Shown: positions 1-9,011 of the stretch, piece after piece | Layout: every line of letters begins with the position of its first letter | Position numbering within the stretch: position 1 is the stretch's first letter | Source: Amycolatopsis mediterranei | GTDB taxonomy: Bacteria > Actinomycetota > Actinomycetes > Mycobacteriales > Pseudonocardiaceae | Assembly (NCBI RefSeq): GCF_026017845.1 | Contig: NZ_CP100416.1 | Span: 844,589 to 908,588, forward strand | Length of the DNA stretch: 64,000 nucleotides | Direction of reading: 5' to 3' | Program-made: the position numbers and the translations under genes | The notes under the pieces: generated by a model | The model's database searches: none | Told to the model about the DNA's origin: nothing | The model's input: the letters and a program-made list of their open reading frames with translations, nothing else

Positions 1-1
1 C

Positions 2-1330
2 CACGACGAACCCGAACGGCGGCGGTGGCGGCTGCTCGTCCCGCTGCTCGCCGTCGTCGCCGGGGCCGGGCTGCTCACCGCACCCGTCCACTCCGACAAC
101 GGCTTCCTGCTCGCCCGCGCCGCCTTCGAAGGCCCCTGGCCCGCGCTCGGCGGCTACCTCCTGATCGCCGCCGCCCTGCCGCTGGCCGCCGCGCTCGCCC
201 TCGCCGCTCCGGCCGAGCACGTCGCCCGGGGTGCTCTCGCCGGGCTGGCCGCCGCCGCCTTCGGGGTGGCCGCGCCGCCCGTTCTCGCCGGGCTCTTCCG
301 AGACGATCTGCACGTCACCTGGGGACCTGCGCTCGCGCTCGTCGCGACGGCCATCGTCGCGGGCCTCGCGGGCACGCGGTTGACCGAGCGCACCGGAAAG
401 ACCGAAACCGACCTCGCCGGCAGCGCGAAGCTTCCCGGCCTCTTCTGGTGGCGGCTCACCACCGGCCTGCTCGGTCTCGCCACCGCCATCGCCGCGCTCA
501 TCGGCGCCTTCGCCCCGCAGGTCGCCGTCACCGCGCTGAACCCGGGCGCCACCACGCCGGTCAGCGCCGCCGCCGACAGTCCCGCGCGCTGGTTCCTCCT
601 CGTCGCCGCGCTCGTGCTCGCCGTCCCCGCCGCCGGCGTGCTCGTCCCGAAGACCGCCGCCGTCGCGCGGCCCGTGCTCGGGGTCGCCTGGGCCGGGATC
701 GTGCTGGCCGGCACGGCCGTCCTCAACACCGCGCTGACCGCCACCCAGGCCGGCAACCTCGCCGGCTTCGGGGGCGCGGCCGCCCCCGTCTTCAGCTACG
801 ACCTCGGGGCCGGCGCCGCCTGGACGTTCGCCGCGCTCGTGCTCGCCGCCCTGGCCGCGCTCGCCGCCGCGGGCACCGGTGTCGTCGAACGCGAAGACGC
901 CGGCGACGCCACCGAGCCGGACCACAAGAACCTCGCCCCCGTCGCGGCCGGTGCGGTCCTGGCCGTCGCCGCGTTCGGGCTGCCCGTCTTCGCCGTTCCC
1001 GGCTACGTCGCCGCCGGCCTCTGGTCCCACCTCGACACGCCGTCGTGGGGCCTGCTGACCGCCGCCGCGGTCGTCGTCGGCGCCACCGCGCTCGCGACAC
1101 GGTCCCGGCCGAAGCCGGCGGCCGCGCTGCTCGTCGGCGCCGCCCTGCTGACCGCGCTGCACGCCGCGGAGCTGCCGCTCGTCGGCGGCACGCTCGGCGG
1201 GGCGAGCCCGGCCGCCGGGTTCTGGGTCGCGCTCGCCGCCACGGCCGCGTTGCTCGCCGCCGCCGGCATGTCGGCCGCCGGCAAGTCCGCCGGCGACAGG
1301 TCCGCCGCCGGGGAACGCCGTGCGCCGTGA
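2..1330 (+). CDS. polytopic membrane protein, 5' truncated by window edge
   Basis: The reading frame is open from base 2 to a TGA at 1328-1330, giving 442 visible residues with no start in the window. It is a run of Ala/Leu/Val/Gly-rich hydrophobic segments, roughly ten membrane helices, split by short loops. The loop near visible residues 118-142 is charged (TERTGKTETD), as is the one near residues 295-308 (EREDAGDATEPD). The C-terminus ends in a short Ala/Gly/Ser/Lys stretch. I recognise no catalytic motif and cannot name a family. The next gene, a B12-domain-like protein, begins about 70 bp downstream across a tandem repeat, so the two may be cotranscribed. Function is unknown. Confidence 0.75.
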   Translation, partial: HDEPERRRWRLLVPLLAVVAGAGLLTAPVHSDNGFLLARAAFEGPWPALGGYLLIAAALPLAAALALAAPAEHVARGALAGLAAAAFGVAAPPVLAGLFRDDLHVTWGPALALVATAIVAGLAGTRLTERTGKTETDLAGSAKLPGLFWWRLTTGLLGLATAIAALIGAFAPQVAVTALNPGATTPVSAAADSPARWFLLVAALVLAVPAAGVLVPKTAAVARPVLGVAWAGIVLAGTAVLNTALTATQAGNLAGFGGAAAPVFSYDLGAGAAWTFAALVLAALAALAAAGTGVVEREDAGDATEPDHKNLAPVAAGAVLAVAAFGLPVFAVPGYVAAGLWSHLDTPSWGLLTAAAVVVGATALATRSRPKPAAALLVGAALLTALHAAELPLVGGTLGGASPAAGFWVALAATAALLAAAGMSAAGKSAGDRSAAGERRAP

Positions 1331-1360
1331 CCGCCGTGGGTCGGCGAACGCCGTCCGCCA

Positions 1361-1408
1361 TGACCGCCATGCGCCGTGACCGCCATGCGCCGTGACCGCC
1401 ATGCGCCG
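1361..1408 (+). repeat. three perfect tandem copies of a 16-bp unit
   Basis: The unit TGACCGCCATGCGCCG occurs at 1361-1376, 1377-1392 and 1393-1408, followed by a partial fourth copy (TGACCG from 1409). Each copy carries one ATG. Because 16 is not a multiple of 3, the three ATGs fall in three different frames, and only the last (1401) opens the downstream gene. The array fills the space where a ribosome binding site would be expected. Confidence 0.95.
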
Positions 1409-1724
1409 TGACCGGCTGCGGGTGCTGCTCGTCGAGTTCACCCGCCCCGACCCGGCCGCCGTCGCGCTGGGCCGTCTGCTGCGCGACGACGGCGTGGAGG
1501 TCGTCCACGCCGGGCCCGTGGTCACCGTCGAACAGATCGTCCGCACCGCCGAACAAGAAGACCCGGACGCGGTCGGCGTGCTCGGTGCCGCTCCGCCCGA
1601 AGACCTCGAGGACGCGCTCGGGGGTGTCCCCGTCTTCACCGCCGAGACCGCCTCGGAGGTGGTGAAACGGCTCGCCGGTGGGCGGTCTCACACCGGTGAA
1701 GCACCGTCTGACCGCGTACGGTGA
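1401..1724 (+). CDS. small B12-binding-domain-like protein lacking the ligand histidine
   Basis: A protein of 107 residues. The segment [19 protein letters not shown], then [22 protein letters not shown] and a DAVGVLG strand, follows the Rossmann layout of the cobalamin-binding domain at the C-terminus of methylmalonyl-CoA mutase (VLVAKxGLDGHDRG, then AxxLRDxGxEVVYxGxxxTPEQIV). The DxHxxG motif with the cobalt-binding histidine is absent, replaced by [10 protein letters not shown], so classical base-off His-on binding is not expected. ATG 1401 was chosen; an in-frame GTG lies at 1392. No ribosome binding site is visible because a 16-bp tandem repeat occupies the leader. sucC follows. The domain assignment is an inference from pattern similarity. 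Confidence 0.7.
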   Translation: MRRDRLRVLLVEFTRPDPAAVALGRLLRDDGVEVVHAGPVVTVEQIVRTAEQEDPDAVGVLGAAPPEDLEDALGGVPVFTAETASEVVKRLAGGRSHTGEAPSDRVR

Positions 1725-1842
1725 CCGACTTCACCAGGTGCGGAGTCCCCTGCGTCTGCGCAGGTCGCTAACCTCGACTGGTCCGACAGCGCGGTCCGGT
1801 CGCGGACCACCTGCAGTGGCGTGTCGTCAGGAGACTGGAGTA

Positions 1843-3012
1843 GTGGACCTCTACGAGTACCAGGCGAGGGATCTCTTCGCCGCCCACGGAGTACCGGTTC
1901 TGCCGGGCTCGGTGGCTAGCACCCCCGAAGAAGCCAAGGCCGCCGCGGAGCACATCGGTAACCAGGTCGTCGTCAAGGCGCAGGTGAAGGTCGGCGGCCG
2001 TGGGAAGGCGGGCGGCGTCAAGCTGGCCCAGACCCCGGACGAGGCGAAGGAGAAGGCGGAAGCCATCCTCGGCCTCGACATCAAGGGTCACATCACGCGT
2101 CGCGTGCTCGTGGCCGAAGCCTCGGACATCGCGTCCGAGTACTACTTCTCCTTCCTGCTGGACCGGTCCAACCGGACCTTCCTGGCGATGGCGTCCTCCG
2201 AGGGCGGCATGGAGATCGAGCAGCTCGCCGTCGAGCGCCCCGAGGCGCTCGCCAAGATCCCGGTCGACTCGATCACCGGTGTCGACAAGGCGAAGGCGCT
2301 CGAGATCCTGAAGGCCGGCAACTTCCCGGCCGACATCATCGACGAAGCCGCCGACGTCGTGGTGAAGCTCTGGGAGACCTTCGTCTCCGAGGACGCCACC
2401 CTGGTCGAGGTCAACCCGCTGGTCCGTGACCCGCAGGACAAGATCATCGCCCTCGACGGCAAGGTCACCCTCGACGAGAACGCGGACTTCCGCCAGCCGG
2501 GCCACGAGGCCCTGGTGGACAAGGACGCGGAGAACCCGCTCGAGGCGAAGGCCAAGGCCAAGAACCTCAACTACGTCAAGCTCGACGGCCAGGTCGGCAT
2601 CATCGGCAACGGCGCGGGCCTCGTGATGTCCACTTTGGACGTCGTGGCGTACGCGGGCGAGAAGCACGGCGGCGTGAAGCCGGCGAACTTCCTCGACATC
2701 GGCGGCGGCGCGTCGGCCGAGGTCATGGCGGCCGGGCTGGACGTCATCCTCAACGACACCGACGTGAAGAGCGTCTTCGTCAACGTCTTCGGCGGCATCA
2801 CCGCCTGCGACGCGGTGGCGAACGGCATCGTCGAGGCCCTGAAGATCCTGGGCGACGAGGCCACCAAGCCGCTGGTCGTCCGCCTGGACGGCAACAACGT
2901 CGTCGAGGGTCGCCAGATCCTCGCGGACGCGAACCACCCGCTGGTCACCGTGGTGGACACAATGGACAACGCGGCCGACAAGGCTGCCGAGCTCGCCGCG
3001 GCAGGTGCGTGA
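1843..3012 (+). CDS. sucC: succinyl-CoA synthetase (ADP-forming) beta subunit
   Basis: SucC makes succinate and ATP from succinyl-CoA in the TCA cycle, as a complex with SucD. The 389-residue length is typical. It opens with the family signature [19 protein letters not shown], has an N-terminal ATP-grasp region (about residues 5-230, with [16 protein letters not shown] and LVEVNPLV) and a C-terminal CoA-ligase domain (about 245-389, with [15 protein letters not shown] and NFLDIGGGA). GTG 1843 was chosen because AGGAGA sits 8 bases upstream and the protein then starts at the family signature. Its stop almost abuts the sucD start (TGAGATG), so the pair is an operon. Confidence 0.97.
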   Translation: MDLYEYQARDLFAAHGVPVLPGSVASTPEEAKAAAEHIGNQVVVKAQVKVGGRGKAGGVKLAQTPDEAKEKAEAILGLDIKGHITRRVLVAEASDIASEYYFSFLLDRSNRTFLAMASSEGGMEIEQLAVERPEALAKIPVDSITGVDKAKALEILKAGNFPADIIDEAADVVVKLWETFVSEDATLVEVNPLVRDPQDKIIALDGKVTLDENADFRQPGHEALVDKDAENPLEAKAKAKNLNYVKLDGQVGIIGNGAGLVMSTLDVVAYAGEKHGGVKPANFLDIGGGASAEVMAAGLDVILNDTDVKSVFVNVFGGITACDAVANGIVEALKILGDEATKPLVVRLDGNNVVEGRQILADANHPLVTVVDTMDNAADKAAELAAAGA

Positions 3013-3013
3013 G

Positions 3014-3904
3014 ATGTCGATCTTCCTGAACGAAAACAGCAAGGTCATCGTCCAGGGGCTCACCGGCTCCGAGGGCATGAAGCACGCCACCAAGATGCTG
3101 AAGTCCGGCACGAACATCGTGGGCGGCGTCAACGCCCGCAAGGCCGGCCAGACCGTCACCATCGAGGGCAAAGACCTCAAGGTCTTCGGCACCGTCGAAG
3201 AGGCGATCAAGGAGACCGGCGCCGACGTGTCGGTCATCTTCGTGCCGCCGAAGTTCGCCAAGGACGCGGTCCTCGAGGCGATCGACGCCGAGATCCCGCT
3301 GGCCGTGGTGATCACCGAGGGCATCCCGGTGCACGACTCGGCCTACTTCTGGGCCCACGCCGTCGCGAAGGGCAACACGACCCGGATCATCGGCCCGAAC
3401 TGCCCCGGCGTGATCAGCCCGGGCAAGTCGAACGCCGGCATCATCCCGGCCGACATCACCGGCCCCGGCAACATCGGCCTCGTGTCGAAGTCCGGCACGC
3501 TGACCTACCAGATGATGTACGAGCTGCGGGACATCGGTTTCTCGACGGCGGTCGGCATCGGCGGTGACCCGATCATCGGCACCACGCACATCGACGCCCT
3601 CGAGGCGTTCGAGGCGGACCCCGAGACCAAGGTCATCGTGATGATCGGCGAGATCGGCGGCGACGCCGAAGAGCGCGCCGCGGCCTACATCAAGGCGAAC
3701 GTGACCAAGCCGGTCGTCGGCTACGTCGCGGGCTTCACCGCGCCCGAGGGCAAGACCATGGGCCACGCCGGCGCCATCGTGTCGGGCTCCTCCGGCACGG
3801 CCGCCGCGAAGAAGGAGGCCCTCGAGGCCGCCGGCGTCAGGGTCGGCAAGACCCCGAGCGAGACCGCCGTCCTCGCGCGTGAGCTGTACAACAACCTGGG
3901 CTGA
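3014..3904 (+). CDS. sucD: succinyl-CoA synthetase (ADP-forming) alpha subunit
   Basis: Partner of SucC, of 296 residues. The N-terminal CoA-binding Rossmann domain ([15 protein letters not shown]) is followed by the ligase domain. The phosphorylated catalytic histidine lies in the motif [10 protein letters not shown] at about residue 251. ATG 3014 directly follows the sucC stop; a GTG at 3005 inside sucC would add only three residues and is less likely. Terminator-like hairpins follow the gene. In M. tuberculosis sucCD (Rv0951-Rv0952) is likewise followed by Rv0954, Rv0955, purN and purH. Confidence 0.97.
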   Translation: MSIFLNENSKVIVQGLTGSEGMKHATKMLKSGTNIVGGVNARKAGQTVTIEGKDLKVFGTVEEAIKETGADVSVIFVPPKFAKDAVLEAIDAEIPLAVVITEGIPVHDSAYFWAHAVAKGNTTRIIGPNCPGVISPGKSNAGIIPADITGPGNIGLVSKSGTLTYQMMYELRDIGFSTAVGIGGDPIIGTTHIDALEAFEADPETKVIVMIGEIGGDAEERAAAYIKANVTKPVVGYVAGFTAPEGKTMGHAGAIVSGSSGTAAAKKEALEAAGVRVGKTPSETAVLARELYNNLG

Positions 3905-3916
3905 CCGCCGTGTTGT

Positions 3917-3936
3917 CCCGGGGGCAAGCCCCCGGG
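3917..3936. other. perfect GC-only hairpin after sucD
   Basis: CCCGGGGGC-AA-GCCCCCGGG forms a perfect 9-bp stem with a 2-base loop, followed by a further C/G-rich stretch to about 3961. It has no T-run. It may help termination or be one copy of a GC-rich intergenic element; the sequence after purH (8856-8983) has a similar composition. Confidence 0.5.
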
Positions 3937-3990
3937 GCCGGGGGCCCGCCCCCGGACCCCCGGTGAAAACGGGGACGTAACGCCTGGTGA

Positions 3991-4020
3991 GGCCGGGCAC
4001 CCGAACGGGTGCCCGGCCTT
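3991..4020 (+). terminator. rho-independent-like terminator of sucCD
   Basis: GGCCGGGCACCC (3991-4002), loop GAAC, GGGTGCCCGGCC (4007-4018), then TTTCC. The 12-bp stem is perfect and starts 86 bp after the sucD stop. Confidence 0.8.
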
Positions 4021-4174
4021 TCCGCGTTCCGGCAGGAAACCGCGCGGCGGATTCACACGTCTGGTGGGCTGGCGGCCGCGGAGTGCGCTAGCGTTCTGCG
4101 CACACTAGCCGCCTCGTCTTCTTCCGGGCGCCCGCGCGCCCGGAGTGCCGGTGGAACCGACAGGAGTGCATCCG

Positions 4175-4975
4175 ATGACCTTCCCCAGCGGTGGGCCCGG
4201 CTACCCCCAGCAGGGTGGCGGCCAGCAGCCCCCCGGACCGCCGTCCAGTAGCTTCCCGTCGCAGCAGCAGCAACAACAACAGGCGCCGCCTTCGCACCAG
4301 GCGCCCTCCGGCGGGACGGGCCTGCCCCAGAACCTGCCGCTGCTGCTGGCCCTGGTCGTCGCCGGCCTCGGCCTCGTGCAGTACTTCCTCGGCTTCTCCG
4401 ACAACGGTGAAGTCGGCCTCGGCGGGACGTTCCTGCTCGGCGGTGGCCTGCTCGCCGCGCTGCACGCGCTGCCCAAGGGCCCGAGGACGCTGCCGTTCGC
4501 GGCGCTGTTCAGCGTCCTCGGCGCACTCGAGGTCCTGGACACCCTCGTCGGGCTGCAGACCTCGCCCGGCATCGTCACCGTCATCCTGATCCTGGGGATC
4601 CTGCAGATGCTCGTCGCGGTCGGGGCGCTGCTGATCGCGCACGACGTCATCAAGCCGCCGTCGCCGAAGCCCGCCGCGCCGTCCTACGGCGGCCAGTACG
4701 GCCAGCCGGGCCAGCAGCAGTACGGCGGCCAGTCGGGTCAGCCCGGTCAGCAGTTCGGCCAGCCGGGCCACGGGTCGGGCCCGGTCGCCCCCACCGGGGA
4801 GCCGTCGGCGCCGTTCTCGCAGCCGGGCCAGTACGGCTCGCCGAACCCGCCGTCGACCACCCCGCCGCCGGGGCAGCAGGCCACGACCTACGCCCCGCAG
4901 CAGGGCCAGTTCTTCCAGCAGCCGCCGCCGGAGAACCCGGGCACGCCGCCCGGTGGCTTCGGCAAGTCGAACTGA
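4175..4975 (+). CDS. DUF5336-type (Rv0954-like) four-helix membrane protein with disordered tails
   Basis: A protein of 266 residues. The N-terminal part (about 1-45) is rich in Gly, Pro, Ser and Gln, including a run of glutamines. Four hydrophobic helices follow (about 51-73, 80-100, 105-126 and 131-155), and the C-terminal hundred residues are a disordered tail of repeated QPGQ/YGGQ/FGQPG units. This layout and its place between sucD and the PerM-like gene match M. tuberculosis Rv0954, which has been reported as part of the mycobacterial divisome. ATG 4175 has AGGAG 8 bases upstream. Family membership is inferred from architecture and synteny, and a role in cell division here is inference. 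Confidence 0.85.
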   Translation: MTFPSGGPGYPQQGGGQQPPGPPSSSFPSQQQQQQQAPPSHQAPSGGTGLPQNLPLLLALVVAGLGLVQYFLGFSDNGEVGLGGTFLLGGGLLAALHALPKGPRTLPFAALFSVLGALEVLDTLVGLQTSPGIVTVILILGILQMLVAVGALLIAHDVIKPPSPKPAAPSYGGQYGQPGQQQYGGQSGQPGQQFGQPGHGSGPVAPTGEPSAPFSQPGQYGSPNPPSTTPPPGQQATTYAPQQGQFFQQPPPENPGTPPGGFGKSN

Positions 4976-4989
4976 CGCCGCCCCGCTTC

Positions 4990-5030
4990 GAACACCCGCT
5001 GTGACGCTCTATGTCACAGCGGGTGTTCTT
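4990..5030 (+). terminator. strong hairpin between the Rv0954-like and PerM-like genes
   Basis: GAACACCCGCTGTGAC (4990-5005), loop GCTCTAT, GTCACAGCGGGTGTTC (5013-5028), then TTCGTC. The 16-bp stem is perfect. It should end the upstream transcript and implies that the PerM-like gene has its own promoter in 5030-5120. Confidence 0.85.
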
Positions 5031-5120
5031 CGTCGGGGGAGCCCCGACCGGGTGAGCTCCCGCGCCCGGTGGCGGCGTGGCTCACCCGGACGGAGCAGCC
5101 CGGATGTCAGGGTGCTGATC

Positions 5121-6605
5121 ATGGAGCTGCTCACCGACGACCCCCACCCGCCGGGTGAAGCGGTGGGCGAGCCCGGACCCGGCGTCGAACCCGCCCCGGC
5201 GTCCCGGCTGCGCGTGCTGCTCGCCGCCGCTCTCGGACCGCTGGTCACCGGCTACGCCGCCGTCGCGACCGTGCTGGCCCTGGTCGCCCTCACCGCGGGC
5301 CGCTCCGCCTTCTCCACCACCGGCGTGCTGCTGGCCGCCGGGCCCGGCTGGCTCGCCGCGCACCAGGTGCGCCTCGGTATCGGCGGCCACCCCCTCGGAC
5401 TGCTGCCGCTGCTGCCGACGCTGGGCGTGGTCGCCCTCGCGGGGCGGACGGCGTCCGGCGCCGCCCGGCGCCTCGGCTGCCGGTCGTTCCGCGAAGCCCG
5501 GCCGGTGCTGATCACGATCACCGGCACGCACGCGGTGTTCGGGCTCGTCGTCGCGCTCTGCGCGCAGGGTTCGCCGGTGACGGCCAACCCGGCGCTCGCC
5601 TTCGCCGTGCCCGGGCTGCTGGCCGCCGCAGCCTCGTGCGCGGGCATCACCCGGTCGTGCGGGCTGCCGGACGCCGTCGCCGACCGCATCGACCCGCTCG
5701 CGCTGCGCGGGCTGCGCGTCGGCGCGATGAGCCTGGCGATCCTGGTGGCCGGCGGTGCCGCCGTGTTCACCGTCGCGACCGGGCTGTCGTGGGCGACGGT
5801 GTCCGGCACCTATGAACCCGGGTTCGGCACCAGTTTCGGGCTCTTCCTGCTCTCGCTGCTGTACCTGCCGAACGCCGTGGCGGCCGCGCTGTCCTTCGTC
5901 ACCGGGCCCGGGTTCTCGATCGGGCCGCTCTCCGTCGGCATGTTCGGCTACCGCGGCGGCGCCGTGCCCGCCGTCCCGCTGCTCGGCGGCCTGCCCGAGC
6001 ACCACGCGGCCTGGTGGCCGGCGCTGCTGGTGCTGCCCGCGGCGGCCGGCGCGCTGGCCGGCTGGTCGCTGCGCAAGGCCGACGCCGATCCGGCGCAGCG
6101 CATCCGCGCGGTCGCGGTCGCCGGTGCCGTCGTCGCGCTGGGCTGCGTCGTGCTGGGCACGCTGGCCGGCGGGCGGCTCGGTGACGGCCCGTTCGACCCG
6201 GTGAGCGTCCCGGTCGGCGTCGCTTCGATCGTCGCGTTCTGCTGGATCGTCATCCCGGGGTCGTTCGTCGCGTTCTTCACCGGCGAGCACGAGCCGGCCG
6301 CACCGCCGCCCGAAGCGCTCGAAGACAACGAGGCCTTCCAGGACGCCGACGACGTCGACGCCGAAGAAGCGGCCGAAGCCGTCGAGGAGCTCGAAGCGGC
6401 TGAAGCCTCCGAGAACTCTGAAGAGTCCGAAGAGGACGAGGAGATTTTCGCCGAGGACGCGGAGTTCGAAGCCGAGGCCGACGCCGAGCTCGGGCTCGGC
6501 GAACCGGCTGAGGACGTCCCCGAAGCCGCTCCCGGACCGGGCGGCGCTGTGACCGGAGGCACCGAGACCTGCGGCGACGTCGAGCCGGACGAGGGCGACC
6601 GTTAG
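5121..6605 (+). CDS. PerM-like (DUF6350) integral membrane protein with acidic tail
   Basis: A protein of 494 residues. About ten hydrophobic helices fill residues 28-390. The last hundred residues are an extremely acidic, low-complexity tail (EEAAEAVEELEAAE, SEESEEDEEIF). Synteny with M. tuberculosis Rv0955, immediately upstream of purN-purH, supports the DUF6350/PerM assignment. PerM is a divisome-associated protein needed for chronic infection and stabilises FtsB. ATG 5121 is preceded by AGG at good spacing; GTG 5112 is an in-frame alternative. The next gene starts 77 bp on. The acidic tail has diverged enough in composition that its function cannot be read from sequence. Confidence 0.85.
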   Translation: MELLTDDPHPPGEAVGEPGPGVEPAPASRLRVLLAAALGPLVTGYAAVATVLALVALTAGRSAFSTTGVLLAAGPGWLAAHQVRLGIGGHPLGLLPLLPTLGVVALAGRTASGAARRLGCRSFREARPVLITITGTHAVFGLVVALCAQGSPVTANPALAFAVPGLLAAAASCAGITRSCGLPDAVADRIDPLALRGLRVGAMSLAILVAGGAAVFTVATGLSWATVSGTYEPGFGTSFGLFLLSLLYLPNAVAAALSFVTGPGFSIGPLSVGMFGYRGGAVPAVPLLGGLPEHHAAWWPALLVLPAAAGALAGWSLRKADADPAQRIRAVAVAGAVVALGCVVLGTLAGGRLGDGPFDPVSVPVGVASIVAFCWIVIPGSFVAFFTGEHEPAAPPPEALEDNEAFQDADDVDAEEAAEAVEELEAAEASENSEESEEDEEIFAEDAEFEAEADAELGLGEPAEDVPEAAPGPGGAVTGGTETCGDVEPDEGDR

Positions 6606-6682
6606 GGTTTAGGTGACCTGGTGAAGCGCCGTGCGCCCGGCTGCGCACCGCCCGCGGCAAGGAGCCCGCTCTGTCTCAACGG

Positions 6683-7300
6683 TTGGACCTGCCCACTCCG
6701 GTGAAGCTCGTCGTGCTCGCGTCGGGCTCCGGCACCCTCCTGCAGGCGGTGCTGGACGCCACCGGGCGGTCCGGCTTCCCGGCCAAGGTCGTCGCGGTCG
6801 GCGCCGACCGCACCGGCATCGAGGCCCTCACCCGCGCCGAGCGCCTGAGCATCCCGTCGTTCACCGTCCGCGTCGCCGACCACCCCGACCGCGCCGCGTG
6901 GGACAAGGCGCTGACCGAGGCCGTCGCGGCGTACCGGCCCGACCTGGTCGTCTCCGCCGGATTCATGAAGATCCTCGGTGAGCAGTTCCTCGGCCGCTTC
7001 ACGGTGATCAACACGCACCCGGCGCTGCTCCCGTCCTTCCCCGGCATGCACGCGGTCCGCGACGCCCTGGAGGCCGGGGTCAAGGTCACCGGCTCGACCG
7101 TGCACTTCGCGGACGCCGGGGTCGACACCGGGCCGATCATCGCCCAGGAGGCGGTCGTCGTGGAGAGCGACGACGACGAAGACGTCCTGCACGAACGGAT
7201 CAAGGCCGTCGAACGCAGGCTGCTGGTGGAAACGATCGAGCGACTCGGCCGCGGTGGCTGCACCGTGGACGGACGAAAGGTGACATTTCGTGAGCACTGA
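6683..7300 (+). CDS. purN: phosphoribosylglycinamide formyltransferase
   Basis: PurN transfers a formyl group from 10-formyl-THF to GAR in purine synthesis. From TTG 6683 it has 205 residues, typical for the family. It begins [19 protein letters not shown] (phosphoribosyl-binding loop), and the catalytic triad is visible as Asn110 and His112 ([10 protein letters not shown]) and Asp148 (GVDTGPII). The start is uncertain. AAGGAG at 6659-6664 sits 6 bases before an in-frame CTG at 6671 but 18 bases before TTG 6683, so a CTG start adding four residues is credible. The stop overlaps the purH start by 11 bases. Confidence 0.95.
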   Translation: MDLPTPVKLVVLASGSGTLLQAVLDATGRSGFPAKVVAVGADRTGIEALTRAERLSIPSFTVRVADHPDRAAWDKALTEAVAAYRPDLVVSAGFMKILGEQFLGRFTVINTHPALLPSFPGMHAVRDALEAGVKVTGSTVHFADAGVDTGPIIAQEAVVVESDDDEDVLHERIKAVERRLLVETIERLGRGGCTVDGRKVTFREH

Positions 7301-8858
7301 CCTGGGACGGCGCCCGGTCCGCCGGGCGCTGATCGGCGTCTCGGACAAGGCGGGCCTCCTGGACCTCGCGACCGGCCTGCACGCGGCCGGCGTCGAGATC
7401 GTCTCCACCGGTGGCACGGCGAAGGCCATCGCCGACGCCGGGGTCCCGGTCACGCCGGTCGAGCAGGTCACCGGTTTCCCGGAGTCGCTGGACGGCCGCG
7501 TCAAGACGCTGCACCCGCACGTGCACGCCGGGCTGCTGGCCGACCAGGGCAACCCCGACCACGTCGAGCAGCTGCGCAAGCTGGACATCGCGGCGTTCGA
7601 CCTGCTCGTGGTGAACCTGTACCCGTTCGCGCAGACCGTCGCGTCCGGCGCGAGCCCCGAAGACTGCGTCGAGAACATCGACATCGGCGGCCCGGCCATG
7701 GTCCGCGCGGCGGCGAAGAACCACGGCAGCGTCGCGGTCGTCGTCGACCCGGCCCGCTACGGCTGGGTGCTCGAGCGCGTCGCCGACGGCGGCTTCGAGT
7801 TCGAAGACCGCAAGCGCCTCGCCGCCCAGGCGTATGCGCACACTGCGGCGTACGACACGGCTGTCGCGTCATGGTTCGCCAGCGCGTACGCCCCCGACGA
7901 GAACACTGTCGACGCCGGCTTCCCGGACTTCCTCGGCGCCACCTGGGAACGCGCCGACGTCCTGCGCTACGGCGAGAACCCGCACCAGAAGGCCGCGCTG
8001 TACAAGAGCCAGAACCCGGGCCTGGCGCACGCCGAGCAGTTGCACGGCAAGGCCATGTCGTACAACAACTACGTCGACACCGATGCCGCCCGCCGCGCCG
8101 CGTACGACTTCGCCGAGCCCGCCGTCGCGATCATCAAGCACGCCAACCCGTGCGGCATCGCGATCGGCGTGGACATCGCCGAGGCCCACCGCAAGGCGCA
8201 CGCGTGCGACCCGGTTTCGGCCTACGGTGGCGTCATCGCGACGAACCGGCCGGTCAGCCGCGAGGCCGCCGAGCAGATCGGCGAGATCTTCACCGAGGTC
8301 GTGCTGGCGCCGGACTTCGACGCCGAAGCCCTGGAGATCCTGCAGCGCAAGAAGAACATCCGGCTGCTGAAGCTGCCGGCGGCCCCGGCGTCGCCGATCG
8401 AGTTCCGCCCGATCTCCGGCGGCGTCCTGCTGCAGACGGCCGACGCGATCGACGCTTCCGGCGACGACCCGGCGAACTGGACGCTCGCCACCGGCGCCGC
8501 GGCCGACGAGCAGACCCTGCGCGACCTCGAGTTCGCGTGGCGCTCGCTGCGCGCGGTCAAGTCCAACGCGATCCTGCTGGCCACCGACGGCGCGACCGTC
8601 GGCGTCGGCATGGGCCAGGTCAACCGGGTCGACTCGTCGCGGCTCGCGGTGGCGCGGGCCGGCGACCGGGCCAAGGGCTCGGTCGGCGCGTCGGACGCGT
8701 TCTTCCCGTTCCCGGACGGCCTGGAGGTGCTGACCGAGGCGGGTGTCCGCGCGATCGTGCAGCCCGGCGGCTCGGTCCGTGACGCCGAGGTCATCGCGGC
8801 GGCGGAGAAGGCGGGCGTCACCATGTACCTGACGGGGACGCGCCACTTCGCGCACTGA
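7290..8858 (+). CDS. purH: bifunctional AICAR transformylase / IMP cyclohydrolase
   Basis: PurH catalyses the last two steps of IMP synthesis. At 522 residues it is full length. The N-terminal cyclohydrolase domain (about 1-200) carries [26 protein letters not shown] and [13 protein letters not shown]. The C-terminal transformylase domain (about 205-522) carries [13 protein letters not shown] and the catalytic KHANPCG motif, with Lys283 and His284. The GTG at 7290 lies inside the end of purN (CGTGAGCACTGA) behind AAAGG, so the two are translationally coupled. The stop codon lies within the first copy of a 64-bp tandem duplication. Confidence 0.97.
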   Translation: MSTDLGRRPVRRALIGVSDKAGLLDLATGLHAAGVEIVSTGGTAKAIADAGVPVTPVEQVTGFPESLDGRVKTLHPHVHAGLLADQGNPDHVEQLRKLDIAAFDLLVVNLYPFAQTVASGASPEDCVENIDIGGPAMVRAAAKNHGSVAVVVDPARYGWVLERVADGGFEFEDRKRLAAQAYAHTAAYDTAVASWFASAYAPDENTVDAGFPDFLGATWERADVLRYGENPHQKAALYKSQNPGLAHAEQLHGKAMSYNNYVDTDAARRAAYDFAEPAVAIIKHANPCGIAIGVDIAEAHRKAHACDPVSAYGGVIATNRPVSREAAEQIGEIFTEVVLAPDFDAEALEILQRKKNIRLLKLPAAPASPIEFRPISGGVLLQTADAIDASGDDPANWTLATGAAADEQTLRDLEFAWRSLRAVKSNAILLATDGATVGVGMGQVNRVDSSRLAVARAGDRAKGSVGASDAFFPFPDGLEVLTEAGVRAIVQPGGSVRDAEVIAAAEKAGVTMYLTGTRHFAH

Positions 8859-8983
8859 CCGCTTTCGGGGGCTCCGGGTGGCGGAGCCCCCGGCCCCGGG
8901 GCGAAGCTCCGGATGTCACTGACCGCTTTCGGGGGCTCCGGGTGGCGGAGCCCCCGGCCCCGGGGCGAAGCCCCGGATGTCAC
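8856..8983. repeat. 64-bp tandem duplication with hairpins, after purH
   Basis: Copy 1 spans 8856-8919 and copy 2 spans 8920-8983; they differ at one base (AGCTCC against AGCCCC). Each begins TGACCGCTTTCGGGGGCTCC and ends GGATGTCAC, and a third partial repeat of TGACC follows at 8984. Each copy contains a GGGGGCTCC/GGAGCCCCC stem with a 7-base loop, so the duplication doubles a terminator-like hairpin. The purH stop TGA is the first three bases of copy 1. CACTGACC recurs at each junction (8853, 8917, 8981), which suggests slippage between short repeats. Confidence 0.95.
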
Positions 8984-9011
8984 TGACCCGCTCTTCGAGA
9001 GGGAGGGCTCG

